Shown: positions 1 to 9,082, numbered from the stretch's first letter. The stretch is 46,924 nucleotides of DNA from Synechococcus sp. AG-686-F08 (GCA_003210315.1 QCVQ01000010.1:1-46924), one strand, 5' to 3'. The notes: generated by a model from the letters alone, not told the origin. Numbers and translations: made by a program.

Positions 1-600
1 GATCTGATTGTCGCAATTTTATTCCTTGTGGAATATCTTTTCCGCTTGTGGATTGCGCCTTTGAGGGATGGGGCGAGGAGAGGAGTGCGAGGAGCCTTGG
101 ACTTCGCGATGACTCCCATGGCACTTCTTGACCTTGTTGCTATCGCGCCAACAATTCTCGGATTTATTACTCCTGAGCTCTACCTTCTTCGAATTATTCG
201 ACTTGTGCGAATTGGGAGAATAGGGCGTTCTAAGCGCTTTCGGAAAAGCGTGAGACATTTCAATCATGCCATTACTTCGAAGCGGGAAGAATTGCAAATT
301 TCTGCGATCTACTCGGCTGTCGTGATTAGTATTAGTAGCGCTTTGATGTATTTAGTTGAGGGAGGTGTTCAGGCTGAGCAGTTTGGCTCAATTCCCAGAT
401 GTTTGTGGTGGTCGGTCATTACCGTAACCACGGTTGGCTATGGCGATGTCTCTCCTGAAACGGCAGCCGGAAAAATTGTTGCTGCTATGACGGCACTGTT
501 TGGGATTGCTGTAATCGCCATCCCTATTGGAATTATTTCTTCTGGCTTTACTGATTCTTTGAGATTAGAGCGAACAAATTTTGATTCTGCGAATAGTTGA
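1..600 (+). CDS. Voltage-gated-type potassium channel, 5' partial
   Basis: Six-transmembrane-type K+ channel subunit cut by the window edge; the frame is open from base 1, so the GTG at 28 is probably not the true start. An arginine-rich S4-like stretch (RIIRLVRIGRIGR) precedes two hydrophobic segments that flank a pore with the selectivity filter TVGYGD, the K+ channel signature. The visible part holds roughly S2-S6 and a very short C-terminal tail, with no RCK/TrkA domain. It sits in the plasma membrane and probably conducts K+ in response to voltage. The family assignment is firm; the physiological role is inferred. Confidence 0.9.
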   Translation, partial: DLIVAILFLVEYLFRLWIAPLRDGARRGVRGALDFAMTPMALLDLVAIAPTILGFITPELYLLRIIRLVRIGRIGRSKRFRKSVRHFNHAITSKREELQISAIYSAVVISISSALMYLVEGGVQAEQFGSIPRCLWWSVITVTTVGYGDVSPETAAGKIVAAMTALFGIAVIAIPIGIISSGFTDSLRLERTNFDSANS

Positions 601-686
601 GTTATTGGCGTGATTCGTCGATGATCCTTGAAAAAATTGTAGGATTTTGTTGTTTGCTGTAGTTCTCTAGATGAGAATTATAAATC

Positions 687-1199
687 CTAAATATAGGCCT
701 CCGCTTTATAAATTTCTCCATTGATGTGCAAAGCGCTGCAGCGTAAAACTCGGCCTTTCAAGCTGCACTCTCCGCTTTTAGCGGCCCAAGCCTTTGGTAA
801 GCCCGTTGCAATTCCATTGGAGTTGAAGGATGCCTCGGCCACGCTTGAGACCGTGCTTTGCCAGGACTCGGCATCTAGGCGGCAGGTTCCAGTGCTGCAT
901 GTCAAAGGCGATTTTCCTTGCGTTGTGAAGGTCACGAACGTGAGCTGCCTTCGGGAATTTTTGCTGCTGCCGTGACCAATGAATCGCACCGCTACAACCG
1001 ATGGACTTCGTCCTTTTAGCTGCAAGGTGATGCAAGAAATGCTGTCTTGCGTGCTGTCGGTATAGGAACACTCTTTGGTATCGGTTTGGTAGCGGCCAAT
1101 CTTGGGATTCGGATCGGCAGCACCTTTCATCGGAAAGCTCAGCAGGCTGCTCAGCAGGAGCAAGGTGCTGAGGCGCAGAGTGAAAGAGTGATCGATCAT
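687..1199 (-). CDS. Hypothetical secreted protein
   Basis: I do not recognise this 170-residue protein. Residues 1-28 form a signal peptide: a short polar start, a Leu/Ser-rich hydrophobic core (LSTLLLLSSLLSF) and a small-residue cleavage region near KGAA. The mature part has several cysteines (about six), which would suit disulfides in the periplasm. It ends 4 bp after the neighbouring 59-residue gene begins downstream of it on the map, on the same strand, so the two may be cotranscribed. Confidence 0.6.
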   Translation of the reverse strand: MIDHSFTLRLSTLLLLSSLLSFPMKGAADPNPKIGRYQTDTKECSYTDSTQDSISCITLQLKGRSPSVVAVRFIGHGSSKNSRRQLTFVTFTTQGKSPLTCSTGTCRLDAESWQSTVSSVAEASFNSNGIATGLPKAWAAKSGECSLKGRVLRCSALHINGEIYKAEAYI

Positions 1200-1203
1200 C
1201 TGT

Positions 1204-1383
1204 TTAGTAATCGTTGTCGGCTACGCAGATGCCCATGCACCGGATGCCATTGGAGGCGGTGCGACGGCAGTGGGGACAGAGGACCTTTTCACTTTGGCCA
1301 GGTGTCATGCCATCGCCTGCTCCATTGGCCTCATCTCCGGATGGTTTACTCGTGCTGATGATGGATTCTGCGTTCGATGCCAT
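1204..1383 (-). CDS. Small cysteine-motif (zinc-ribbon-like) protein
   Basis: Unrecognised protein of about 59 residues. The C-terminal half has CPHC followed by CMGIC, a four-cysteine arrangement that could bind zinc; the first half is Ser/Gly-rich and probably disordered. The ATG at 1383 is preferred to an in-frame start at 1470, because the longer form would overlap the aldo/keto reductase start at 1433. It lies 4 bp upstream of the secreted-protein gene on the same strand and is transcribed divergently from the reductase. Confidence 0.5.
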   Translation of the reverse strand: MASNAESIISTSKPSGDEANGAGDGMTPGQSEKVLCPHCRRTASNGIRCMGICVADNDY

Positions 1384-1432
1384 GGCGAGCGCTGCTTTAC
1401 GGCGATCATGGCGTGCAGAGTGAAAGGCCGGC

Positions 1433-2392
1433 GTGACGGGAATTGGATTTGGGACTTGGGCATGGGGCAACCAATTGTTGTGGGGTTACCAGCCGGAGCG
1501 CGACGATCCCGATCTTGCGGCCACGTTGAGTGCAGCGGTTCAAGGCGGGCTGTCTCTCGTGGACACCGCCGATTCCTACGGCACAGGTCGTCTGAATGGA
1601 CGTAGCGAACTGTTGTTGGGTCAGTTCCTCCGCGCCATGGAACCGGATCAGTCCCAACAGCTCAAGGTGGCAACCAAGCTCGCTCCATTCCCTTGGCGGT
1701 TGGGGCGCGGTGGCTTCAAGCGTGCCTTTGATGCCAGTAAAAAGCGTTTGGGAGGGCATTTAGATCGAATCCAATTGCATTGGAGCACTGCTCGGTATGC
1801 CCCCTGGCAAGAATTGCCTTTGCTTGATGGTCTTGCTGACCTAGTCGAGCAAGGCTTGGTGCCAGAACTTGGCTTGTCCAACGTGGGCCCGAAGCGTCTT
1901 CGCTTCCTGCATGGACATCTCTTGACCAGAGGAATCCGCCTGCAGAGCGTTCAAGTTCAGCTCTCTCTACTAGCACCTGAACCAGTCCTCAATGGCCAGT
2001 TGGCGCACGTGTGCCAGGAGCTAGATGTTGAGTTGTTGGCCTATAGCCCCCTGGCCCTAGGCATTTTGGCGATTCCTCCGGGAGTGCAGGGAACAACCTC
2101 AACACTGCTGCGTTCGAGGTTGTTTCAGCGTTTGCTGCCAGCCAGTGAGGACTTGCGCTCACTGATGGTTGAGATCGCATCACAACGAAGCGCCTCGATG
2201 GCACAAGTTGCTTTGAATTGGTGCCGTGCCCATGGAGCTTGCCCGATACCTGGACTAAGGCGCCCCGTCCAAGCCCATGATGCGGCCAAGGCTTTGCGTT
2301 GGTCGATGAGTGCTACCGAGAGGCAAGCGTTGGATCAACTCAGTCAACGAACAATGGCGAGGATGCCAGCAAATCCTTTTCAGAGTGCTTGA
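1433..2392 (+). CDS. Aldo/keto reductase
   Basis: NADPH-dependent oxidoreductase of the AKR superfamily (TIM barrel), 319 residues, normal for the family. The catalytic tetrad is visible as Asp44 and Tyr49 in DTADSYG, Lys82 in VATKLAP and His116 in QLHW. The late segment PIPGLRRPVQA is the usual nucleotide-phosphate-binding region. The start is GTG at 1433. The 3' end overlaps the convergent unknown gene by 13 bp. The substrate cannot be read from the sequence. Confidence 0.88.
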   Translation: MTGIGFGTWAWGNQLLWGYQPERDDPDLAATLSAAVQGGLSLVDTADSYGTGRLNGRSELLLGQFLRAMEPDQSQQLKVATKLAPFPWRLGRGGFKRAFDASKKRLGGHLDRIQLHWSTARYAPWQELPLLDGLADLVEQGLVPELGLSNVGPKRLRFLHGHLLTRGIRLQSVQVQLSLLAPEPVLNGQLAHVCQELDVELLAYSPLALGILAIPPGVQGTTSTLLRSRLFQRLLPASEDLRSLMVEIASQRSASMAQVALNWCRAHGACPIPGLRRPVQAHDAAKALRWSMSATERQALDQLSQRTMARMPANPFQSA

Positions 2393-3006
2393 TCAGCAGG
2401 GTCGGGGTCTGGACTCACCACAACAGGCAAAGATGATGATTTGCCCTGGAATGGAATGACCTTCACCGGGGAAGGATTGGGAGTTTCTTCCTGAGCTTTG
2501 GATTGTTCGCAGGCATTCAAAGCTTCTTGAAGAAGGGAATCAAACGTGGCCCCCGGTAAACGATGCCTGGCGATCTCCAGAAATGTTCTTGGTAGGGACT
2601 CTCCAGCTGCACTCAGGACTGCTGGGTTTTCACGGCGTTGTTGTTGCTCGTCTTCAATCGCGCGAAGGAAGCGATGGGTCACATCCCGCTTGGTACAGGC
2701 CTTGATCAGGGTGTCGCGGTCTGCAATCGGCTGATCAGCAATCTCTTCCAGTTCAACAATCCTGCGCTCGAGGCTTTCAAGAACTTCGGCAGCTTCTTTT
2801 GTGATGTTTGCGAGTTGGCCGTCCGACAGGAACGGCATATCTGCAACAAAAACCTTCCCGTGATCTTTAAGGGCTAGGAACGTAGGCCTAGGACCTTGCC
2901 GATGACCTGAAGCGCGGTCATAATTTCCGCCAAGAGGCCGACGCGGAGGCGTTGGACCAGCAGAAGATCGTCTACGTGTCGTTCTTTGAATTCTATCGAA
3001 AGCCAT
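2380..3006 (-). CDS. Conserved-looking hypothetical protein, coiled-coil rich
   Basis: I do not recognise this 208-residue protein. The N-terminus is basic and Pro/Arg-rich (about residues 5-40). A long charged helical region (about 60-125, including AAEVLESLERRIVELEEIA) likely forms a coiled coil, and a Pro-rich tail closes it. There is no signal peptide or membrane segment. It overlaps the convergent aldo/keto reductase by 13 bp and lies downstream of purM on the same strand, separated by 138 bp. Confidence 0.6.
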   Translation of the reverse strand: MAFDRIQRTTRRRSSAGPTPPRRPLGGNYDRASGHRQGPRPTFLALKDHGKVFVADMPFLSDGQLANITKEAAEVLESLERRIVELEEIADQPIADRDTLIKACTKRDVTHRFLRAIEDEQQQRRENPAVLSAAGESLPRTFLEIARHRLPGATFDSLLQEALNACEQSKAQEETPNPSPVKVIPFQGKSSSLPVVVSPDPDPADQAL

Positions 3007-3144
3007 TTCTAGTTAAAGATTTAACGCTCTGCTTGCGGCGAGTGCCGAAGTGCCTTAACAACACTAACGATTGAAACCCTAAAAAGGTTTGAGAGCCCAG
3101 CCAGTTTCAGGAGCTGACGGAATCCATGGAATAAGCAGCAGATC

Positions 3145-4185
3145 TCATGCTGGGAGTCCCATGACAGACGCCTTCCCGTCTCCGCCTGATGAACGTTCGA
3201 TCTGTCCGATGCTCCAGACCTGAATCCCCTCTGATTCGCAAGCTTTCTCGGCGATGCAAACCTCATCTTCAGGGACGATCAGGCAGTAGCCGATTCCGAG
3301 ATTAAACGTGTGCCAGAGGTCCCGTTCGGGGATGTTGCCGTTGGACTGAAGCCAGTCATAAACAGCCGGGCGTGTCCAGCTGGAGGGATCCACGCATGCT
3401 TGTAAGCCCTCTGGAAGGCAACGAGGCAGGTTTTCAGGAAGCCCTCCTCCCGTGATGTGAGCCATTCCATGAATGGACATTCCCGTGTCGAGCAGGGTTT
3501 TCACAAGGTGCCCATAAAGCTGTGTGGGGGTGAGCAAAGCCTCGATCAGAGGTTGTTTACCGCTGCCGAATGTGGTTTCAGCGTTGGCGCCAGCTTGTGT
3601 GAGCACCTTTCGCACCAGGCTGAAGCCGTTGCTGTGAATGCCGCTGCTGGCAATCCCGAGAATGCGATCGCCAGCGCGGATCTGCCGACCGTCGATGAGT
3701 TGCTCCTCCTCGACTACGGCCACGCAGAAACCTGCTAAGTCATAACGCCCTGGTGGGTAGAACCCAGGCATTTCAGCGGTTTCTCCACCCAATAATGCGC
3801 ATCCACTCACGCGACATCCCTCGGCAATGCCCTCCACCACCGTGGCCATGGCTTCAGGGCTCAGGGCTCCAGTGGCCATGTAGTCAAGGAAAAAGAGGGG
3901 TTCAGCCCCACTGGTGATCACATCGTTGACACACATGGCGACGAGATCGATCCCCACGTTGTAATGACCGCCATGGTCTTGAGCGAGTTCAAGCTTGGTG
4001 CCAACGCCATCGGTTCCCGAGACCAAGAGAGGTTTCTTCAGGCCTGCCGGAAGGCGCATCAGGCCGCCAAAACCTCCGAGTCCGCCTACGACCTCTGGTC
4101 GGTGAGTGGCTTCTACGCTCTTGCGGATTCTGTTGACGAAGGCGCGCCCCGCCTCCACATCGACCCCAGCGGTTTTGTAGTCCAT
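3145..4185 (-). CDS. purM: Phosphoribosylformylglycinamidine cyclo-ligase (AIR synthetase)
   Basis: Catalyses ATP-dependent closure of FGAM to aminoimidazole ribotide in de novo purine synthesis (cytosol). It is 346 residues, the usual PurM length. Motifs are [12 protein letters not shown] at the N-terminus, [12 protein letters not shown], and [21 protein letters not shown], typical of the PurM/PurL ATP-binding superfamily. The ATG at 4185 gives the expected N-terminus. It stands alone, with rlpA running divergently after a spacer of about 280 bp in which I see no gene. Confidence 0.97.
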   Translation of the reverse strand: MDYKTAGVDVEAGRAFVNRIRKSVEATHRPEVVGGLGGFGGLMRLPAGLKKPLLVSGTDGVGTKLELAQDHGGHYNVGIDLVAMCVNDVITSGAEPLFFLDYMATGALSPEAMATVVEGIAEGCRVSGCALLGGETAEMPGFYPPGRYDLAGFCVAVVEEEQLIDGRQIRAGDRILGIASSGIHSNGFSLVRKVLTQAGANAETTFGSGKQPLIEALLTPTQLYGHLVKTLLDTGMSIHGMAHITGGGLPENLPRCLPEGLQACVDPSSWTRPAVYDWLQSNGNIPERDLWHTFNLGIGYCLIVPEDEVCIAEKACESEGIQVWSIGQIERSSGGDGKASVMGLPA

Positions 4186-4466
4186 TCAAGAATGCTTCAC
4201 TTCAATGATCCTCCTCTTTCGTGGCTCATGGTGTGCCTGATCAGGGATCGTCTGAGGGTGCAATGAGTTCGGCTTGTTGTTGGGATCAGGTTCGCTAATG
4301 CTTTGTCAGCTCCGTTGCGTTGCTTAGCCCTGTGCAGGTTTGACATCTCAGGGTTGCCTCAGTGATCTCGCCCCATAAAGCGGTTCAAAAGCGATTGATC
4401 ACGAATTCAAAAGGTTTTTAGCTTGCTGAAAGTTTGAAACGAGAGATCGTTCGGACAAGGCAACCT

Positions 4467-5030
4467 ATGTCGTCTCTTTTTGACGGTGGGCCCTGTCTCA
4501 AGGCTGAACTATCGACTTGCATGCACCGATCTTTCCCCTACGCGACTCTCGCTACCGGCCTGTTTGCTACGGGTTTCGCCTTATTTCCAGTTTTGGCACG
4601 GGATGTTGCCAACACTGAGTTCTATGACCCTTTTGAGCCCCTAGTGCCTGAATCTGTTCAGGCTTCTGCACCAACAGCTCCAGTGGTTGCTCCCCCCCCC
4701 GTAGTGGCTCCACCAAAACCTCCTAAGACGTTGGTGGTTTCCACTTCAACGGGCGAAGCAAGCTGGTATGGGCCTGGGTTTTTTGGCAATCGCACAGCCA
4801 ATGGGGAGGTGTTCAGGCCTGGAACCATGACTGCAGCGCATCGAACCTTGCCCTTCGGAACAAAGGTGAAGGTGACGAACCTCAGAAATGGCAGAGAAAC
4901 GATCGTTCGTATTAACGACAGGGGTCCATTTAGTGGTCAGCGTGTGATTGATATTGCTCACGGAGCAGCCCAGCACCTTGGTTTGGTGTCAAGCGGAATT
5001 GCTCAAGTCCGCCTGGAGGTGCTGCGCTGA
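4467..5030 (+). CDS. rlpA: RlpA-like septal-ring lytic transglycosylase family protein
   Basis: Cell-envelope protein with a double-psi beta-barrel domain (about the last 95 residues). Diagnostic segments are GEASWYGPGFFGNRTANGE, AAHRTLPFGTKVKVTN and RINDRGPF, followed by DIAHGAA. In RlpA proteins this domain cleaves denuded peptidoglycan glycans. A hydrophobic signal-like segment (ATLATGLFATGFALFPVLA) and a Pro-rich linker precede it. The start is uncertain: ATG 4467 has AAGG upstream, while ATG 4521 would give a more standard signal peptide. There is no SPOR domain. Its stop overlaps the panC/cmk start region, which suggests translational coupling. Confidence 0.85.
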   Translation: MSSLFDGGPCLKAELSTCMHRSFPYATLATGLFATGFALFPVLARDVANTEFYDPFEPLVPESVQASAPTAPVVAPPPVVAPPKPPKTLVVSTSTGEASWYGPGFFGNRTANGEVFRPGTMTAAHRTLPFGTKVKVTNLRNGRETIVRINDRGPFSGQRVIDIAHGAAQHLGLVSSGIAQVRLEVLR

Positions 5031-6577
5031 GCATTCGGGTTCTTCATTCTCTGCACGACCTTCAAAGCTGGCGTCAAGCATCTGATGGGTCTGTGCATTT
5101 TGTCCCAACCATGGGGGGCCTCCATCACGGCCATGCACGTTTGATTGCAGCCGCTTCGCGTTACAGGGCAGGTGAGGCGAAGACCTTGGTCAGTGTGTTT
5201 GTGAACCCCTTGCAGTTTGGTCCGAATGAGGATTTTGCTCGCTATCCACGCACCTTTGAAGATGACTGCGAACTAGCAGAGCTGTCTGGTGCTTCAGCAA
5301 TCTGGTGCCCAGACGAGGAGCAGATTTACCCCGGTGGCAAGACTGAAACCTGGAGGGTTCAGGCCCCGGATTCGTTGCAGTCAGGATTGTGCGGATCCAT
5401 AAGGCCTGGTCATTTTGATGGTGTCGTCACAGTGGTCTGCCGTCTTTTGGCGTTAGCCAAGCCGCATCAGTTGTTTCTGGGTGAAAAGGATTGGCAGCAA
5501 CTCACGATTTTGCGTCGAATGGTGTTGGACCTTGGCTTGGCCGTCAGGGTGCGCAGTGTGCCCACTGTGCGGGATGGTGATGGTCTGGCAAGCAGTTCAC
5601 GAAACCGCTATCTCAATGCTCAGCAGCGGCAGCAAGGGGTGCTGTTTGCCCAGGTCTTAAGGGATGCGGGTTCTGCTGTTTTGCAGCGCGCTAAGCCTTT
5701 TGACCCTGGTCAGGTTCGTCGTCGTCTTGAGGAGAGCGGACTCAGTGTTGAGTACGTCGAGGTTGTTGATCCCTGGTTGTTGCAGCCTTCTAAATCCAAT
5801 CAGGGATCACTTAATTTGCTGGCAGCTGCAGTTCGATGCGGCAGCACCCGCCTGATCGATCATGCTTTTTTAATGACGCGTTCTCCCCTCGTTGCGATTG
5901 ATGGTCCTGCTGGTGCTGGTAAAAGCACGGTGACCCGAGCCTTTGCTGAGCGCCTAGGGCTTGTCTATCTCGATACGGGAGCGATGTATCGGGCCGTGAC
6001 CTGGTTGGTTCTTGAGCAGGGGGTGAATCCTGCTGATTCTGAGGCTGTTGATGTTGTGTTGGATGATCTCCAGGTGGAACTGGAGCCCTTGCAGCAAGGC
6101 GTGCAGGTGGTGCGTGTGAATGGCCATGAGGTCACTGACGCGATTCGCGATCCGCGGGTGACGGCGTCGGTATCTGCGGTTGCGGCCCATGCTTGCGTGC
6201 GGGCTGCAATGACTGCCCAGCAGCAACGAATGGGCAAGGCGGGTGGTCTTGTTGCAGAGGGGCGTGACATTGGCACTGCAGTGTTTCCTGATGCAGAGCT
6301 CAAGGTCTTTCTTACTGCAACTCCCAACGAGCGAGCCCGACGTCGTGCGCTCGATTTGGAAGCGAGAGGACATGAGGTTCCAGCTCTGCTCGAGCTGGAA
6401 GCCCAGATTGTTGAACGGGATCGCCTTGACAGCACCCGTGAGGTGGCGCCCCTGCTTCAGGCGGACGACGCCATCGAGTTGATCAGCGATGGGATGGCCA
6501 TCGACCAGGTCATTGATGCGCTGGAAGATCTGTTCCGTCGTCGTGTGGGGGAGGAGGTCTGGCCCACTCCCGCCTAA
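5027..6577 (+). CDS. panC/cmk: Bifunctional pantoate--beta-alanine ligase / cytidylate kinase
   Basis: Fusion enzyme known in cyanobacteria. The N-terminal half is pantothenate synthetase: FVPTMGGLHHGHA is the HIGH-type motif, with GEKDWQQL and a KMSKS-like SSRNRYL. The C-terminal half, from about 5880, is CMP kinase, with P-loop GPAGAGKST, LDTGAMYRAV and VAEGRDIGTAVFP. The roles are vitamin B5/CoA synthesis and CMP phosphorylation. The GTG at 5093 would delete the first beta strand. The frame is open upstream, and GGAGGT at 5015-5020 sits 6 nt before CTG 5027, which overlaps the rlpA stop as CTGA. I therefore choose CTG; ATT 5033 is the alternative. The start codon is inferred; the function is firm. 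Confidence 0.9.
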   Translation: MSIRVLHSLHDLQSWRQASDGSVHFVPTMGGLHHGHARLIAAASRYRAGEAKTLVSVFVNPLQFGPNEDFARYPRTFEDDCELAELSGASAIWCPDEEQIYPGGKTETWRVQAPDSLQSGLCGSIRPGHFDGVVTVVCRLLALAKPHQLFLGEKDWQQLTILRRMVLDLGLAVRVRSVPTVRDGDGLASSSRNRYLNAQQRQQGVLFAQVLRDAGSAVLQRAKPFDPGQVRRRLEESGLSVEYVEVVDPWLLQPSKSNQGSLNLLAAAVRCGSTRLIDHAFLMTRSPLVAIDGPAGAGKSTVTRAFAERLGLVYLDTGAMYRAVTWLVLEQGVNPADSEAVDVVLDDLQVELEPLQQGVQVVRVNGHEVTDAIRDPRVTASVSAVAAHACVRAAMTAQQQRMGKAGGLVAEGRDIGTAVFPDAELKVFLTATPNERARRRALDLEARGHEVPALLELEAQIVERDRLDSTREVAPLLQADDAIELISDGMAIDQVIDALEDLFRRRVGEEVWPTPA

Positions 6578-6581
6578 CGGT

Positions 6582-7070
6582 TTAGTGCTGATTGGTTGGA
6601 GCTAAAAGATCATCCAGAAGTCCTTCGCAGGAATCTTCGAGTAAATCGAGCACATGCTCGAAGCCCTGTTCCCCTCCGTAGTAGGGATCTGGAACCTCAA
6701 GCGTGTCTGCTCGGCGTGCATGGCTGAGCATCAAGCGAATGTTGGCTGTGCTTCGGGGACCAAACTCTTTGGCCATGCTGTTCACGTTGCGCAGGTTGTC
6801 TTGATCCATCGTGAGGATGTGATCAAAACTCTCTAAATCGCTGAGTTCGAGTTGACGGGCGCGGCTGGGTAGATGAATCCCGCGTCGCATTGCGGCTGCT
6901 TGCATGCGTTGATCGGCTGGATTTCCTACATGCCACCCACCCGTACCAGCAGAATCAACAAGGAACTGGTCCATGAGCTCTCGCTGCTCGATGAGGTGAA
7001 GAAACACGCCTTCAGCGGCGGGTGAACGGCAGATATTGCCGAGACAGACAAAAAGCACCTTTTTTGTCAT
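6582..7070 (-). CDS. ptpA: Low-molecular-weight protein tyrosine phosphatase
   Basis: LMW-PTP of 162 residues. The P-loop CLGNICRS places nucleophile Cys9 and Arg15, and the general acid is Asp128 in PDPYYGG. It hydrolyses phosphotyrosine or phosphoarginine on proteins. The ATG overlaps the rpcF stop by 4 bp, so it is translationally coupled as the last gene of the rpcBA-side lyase operon. A phosphatase at this edge is a usual feature of marine Synechococcus rod regions; its link with phycobilisomes is unproven. Confidence 0.93.
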   Translation of the reverse strand: MTKKVLFVCLGNICRSPAAEGVFLHLIEQRELMDQFLVDSAGTGGWHVGNPADQRMQAAAMRRGIHLPSRARQLELSDLESFDHILTMDQDNLRNVNSMAKEFGPRSTANIRLMLSHARRADTLEVPDPYYGGEQGFEHVLDLLEDSCEGLLDDLLAPTNQH

Positions 7071-7696
7071 GAGGGATTCAAGCGTTGTAAAGCCAGGGTG
7101 GCGCGCAGGCGAATCACCTTGATCGGCTCAGAATTGGAACTAAGTTGTTTTAAACCCAAGATGCATAGATTCTTGTTTTTGGAATTGTACTTGAGTAAGT
7201 GCATTTCTATCCCAAAGATTGCGGAATAGCGCACAATCCATTCATCGTCTTTGATTGCTGTGAGCAGCGCTAATAAACACCGATTGAGCTTCAAGCTGTC
7301 CTCAGGGTAGATGAGATTTAGTTCTGCCAGGCCACGAGCAGCGGACCTCCTTACGCTTGGCGCAATATCTGTTGTTAAAGCATAATCAAGTAAGTCCAGG
7401 CTTCTAGGATCGTGAATCGCTGCTAAGGCTCGCACAACCCAGGCACGTGAACCGTAATTCTTTTCGTCAAGGCTGACTAATAGTGAGGGCACAGCCTGGC
7501 TGCCAAGATCGATTAAACCGGCTGTCGCGACTGATGCAACGGCTGGATTATTAAATCCCAGCACCTCAATCAGTTTTGGAATTGCTTCAATCGTACGAAG
7601 GTTGCATAGGTTTTTAGTGGCTCGAACTAACTCAGGTGTTGTTGTGGCCGCTTGCAGATCAGCAATAGCTACTTCTAGGGGAGAGACATTTTTCAT
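7067..7696 (-). CDS. rpcF: R-phycocyanin alpha-subunit bilin lyase, F subunit (CpcF/RpcF)
   Basis: 209 residues, the size of CpcF-type lyase subunits, made of HEAT-like repeats (for example VRRSAARGLAELN and SRAWVVRALAAIHD). CpcE/CpcF heterodimers attach bilin to Cys84 of the phycocyanin alpha subunit. It overlaps both neighbours by 4 bp (rpcE stop, ptpA start), so synthesis should be tightly coupled. Separate E and F genes, instead of the fused RpcG, argue for phycoerythrobilin attachment without conversion to phycourobilin; that is inference from strains where the enzymes were characterised. Confidence 0.88.
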   Translation of the reverse strand: MKNVSPLEVAIADLQAATTTPELVRATKNLCNLRTIEAIPKLIEVLGFNNPAVASVATAGLIDLGSQAVPSLLVSLDEKNYGSRAWVVRALAAIHDPRSLDLLDYALTTDIAPSVRRSAARGLAELNLIYPEDSLKLNRCLLALLTAIKDDEWIVRYSAIFGIEMHLLKYNSKNKNLCILGLKQLSSNSEPIKVIRLRATLALQRLNPS

Positions 7697-8490
7697 AAGA
7701 GTGCGTCCATGGCATCGAGGACGGATGGGTCTTCGCTTTTCTCTGCAAGGCCCCGTAAAGCTACGAGTTTGAGACTGTTTTCAATGGCTGCAGCCTGAAT
7801 TGCAGGCAGCGCAGGCATCCAGCCTGTTGCGCCTAGATCGAGAAGGACGCCTCTGCGAATTAGTGGATCATGATGTTGTAAAAGCTCAATTAAAGGTGGT
7901 GCCCATGTTGGATTACCTGTGAGTAGAAGCAAGGCACGCCCAGCTGAAGCTCGTATGAGTGGACGAGAATGTTTTGTGAATGGCTTGATCATACTTATCA
8001 CGCTGCATGAAGCTACGCCAATCGCTCCCAATGCCTCTAATACAGATTCGTAAGGTTCTTTTAGCTTGGAAGATCCTGATTGCAATTGTTCTGCCTCGTC
8101 TGGGTCCCCTGATAACAGCGCGCAGAGATCTGGAACAGCCGCCTTTGCTTTAATCATTCCTAAACTTCTTGCTGATTCTTCACGGATTGAGTAATCGTTT
8201 TTCTTCAGGAGGCTTCTTAGGTCTTTTTCTGCACTTCTTTCTTGAAGGATTCCCAGAGCTCTGATTGCATTCAGTGCAACAGCACGACGTTCATTATTTA
8301 TAGGATTGCAATGTAGAGGCTGCAACGCTGCGAGCAGCAGAGGTAATGTTTCCGGATGACGGCTGCGCATCCGCCCGACCCACCATGCCGCGTAATATTG
8401 GTCAGACAAGTCTTCTGTCTGGCGTAAATTTTCAATGACCTGCTCTTCTGTGAGAGGCTGGTTGATATTCTCCGTTGAAGGATCGTTCAT
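7693..8490 (-). CDS. rpcE: R-phycocyanin alpha-subunit bilin lyase, E subunit (CpcE/RpcE)
   Basis: 265 residues from ATG 8490. The family begins with the LSDQYYAAWWVGR-type segment seen at about residues 30-45, then HEAT/PBS-lyase repeats (SIREESARSLGMIKA, RASAGRALLLLTG, IRRGVLLDLGATG). It forms a heterodimer with RpcF to ligate bilin to RpcA Cys84. An upstream in-frame start at 8601 would run into cpcT and is rejected. The spacing is 1 bp from cpcT and a 4 bp overlap with rpcF. Confidence 0.88.
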   Translation of the reverse strand: MNDPSTENINQPLTEEQVIENLRQTEDLSDQYYAAWWVGRMRSRHPETLPLLLAALQPLHCNPINNERRAVALNAIRALGILQERSAEKDLRSLLKKNDYSIREESARSLGMIKAKAAVPDLCALLSGDPDEAEQLQSGSSKLKEPYESVLEALGAIGVASCSVISMIKPFTKHSRPLIRASAGRALLLLTGNPTWAPPLIELLQHHDPLIRRGVLLDLGATGWMPALPAIQAAAIENSLKLVALRGLAEKSEDPSVLDAMDALL

Positions 8491-8491
8491 T

Positions 8492-9082
8492 CTATAACCA
8501 CTTATCTGGAATATTTTCAGCCCAATTGTTGATGCGCTGAAAGTGAAATTCACCAGCAATGGACCCCCAACATCGTTCGTGGGTGTGAGGGTCATGTCCA
8601 CGATCCAATGTGGTTAGTTCATCGCCCTGGAGGTGAAAGCTGCTCACCAAATAGGTCTCTTTCCCATTGCGATGCACGATGCAGCGACATCCAGGCTCAA
8701 GTTCGCCATGAAACCCACCATCTAATTGACGTACTTGGTAATGGCAATGGTCTAGAAGAATAAGGTCTTCTTCTTTAATTGTTTTTCGACATTCCTTATC
8801 AAATGTGGCGCTTGAGAAGTGGTCCGGCTCTTTAAATGTATGATTCCAAAGTTTGATGATTCCCGTTGTAACTTCTTCGGCGCGAATTACTCTAAGTCTG
8901 TAGGGATGCTTTGGATCGACTGCATAGGTTTGCTCGAGAAGTATTGAACCTGGCCGTAGATGCTCAATGGGTCTGTACCGTAAAAAAATATGCGCGAACA
9001 ATGGAGGGTTTTCAAATGCCTGGTGTTGGTTACTGTATTCACCACAAAGATTTCGAAGGAAATGTCCAATCGTTGCTGACAT
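8492..9082 (-). CDS. cpcT: Phycocyanin beta-subunit bilin lyase, CpcT/CpeT family
   Basis: 196 residues, the normal CpcT length. The N-terminal block NLCGEYSNQHQAFENPP followed by FAHIFLRYRPI and the late RGHDPHTHERCWGS block are T-type lyase signatures (beta-barrel fold). CpcT attaches bilin at Cys153 of phycocyanin beta. Its place between rpcA and rpcE supports RpcB as substrate, distinct from the CpeT at 24185 in the phycoerythrin cluster. The gene starts downstream of a hairpin terminator, so it should be expressed at a lower level than rpcBA. Confidence 0.87.
   Translation of the reverse strand: MSATIGHFLRNLCGEYSNQHQAFENPPLFAHIFLRYRPIEHLRPGSILLEQTYAVDPKHPYRLRVIRAEEVTTGIIKLWNHTFKEPDHFSSATFDKECRKTIKEEDLILLDHCHYQVRQLDGGFHGELEPGCRCIVHRNGKETYLVSSFHLQGDELTTLDRGHDPHTHERCWGSIAGEFHFQRINNWAENIPDKWL

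Noticed and set aside
5954-6435. Two overlapping minus-strand ORFs inside the cmk half
   Set aside because: Antisense to a firm enzyme domain, Arg/Ser-rich composition and no family features.
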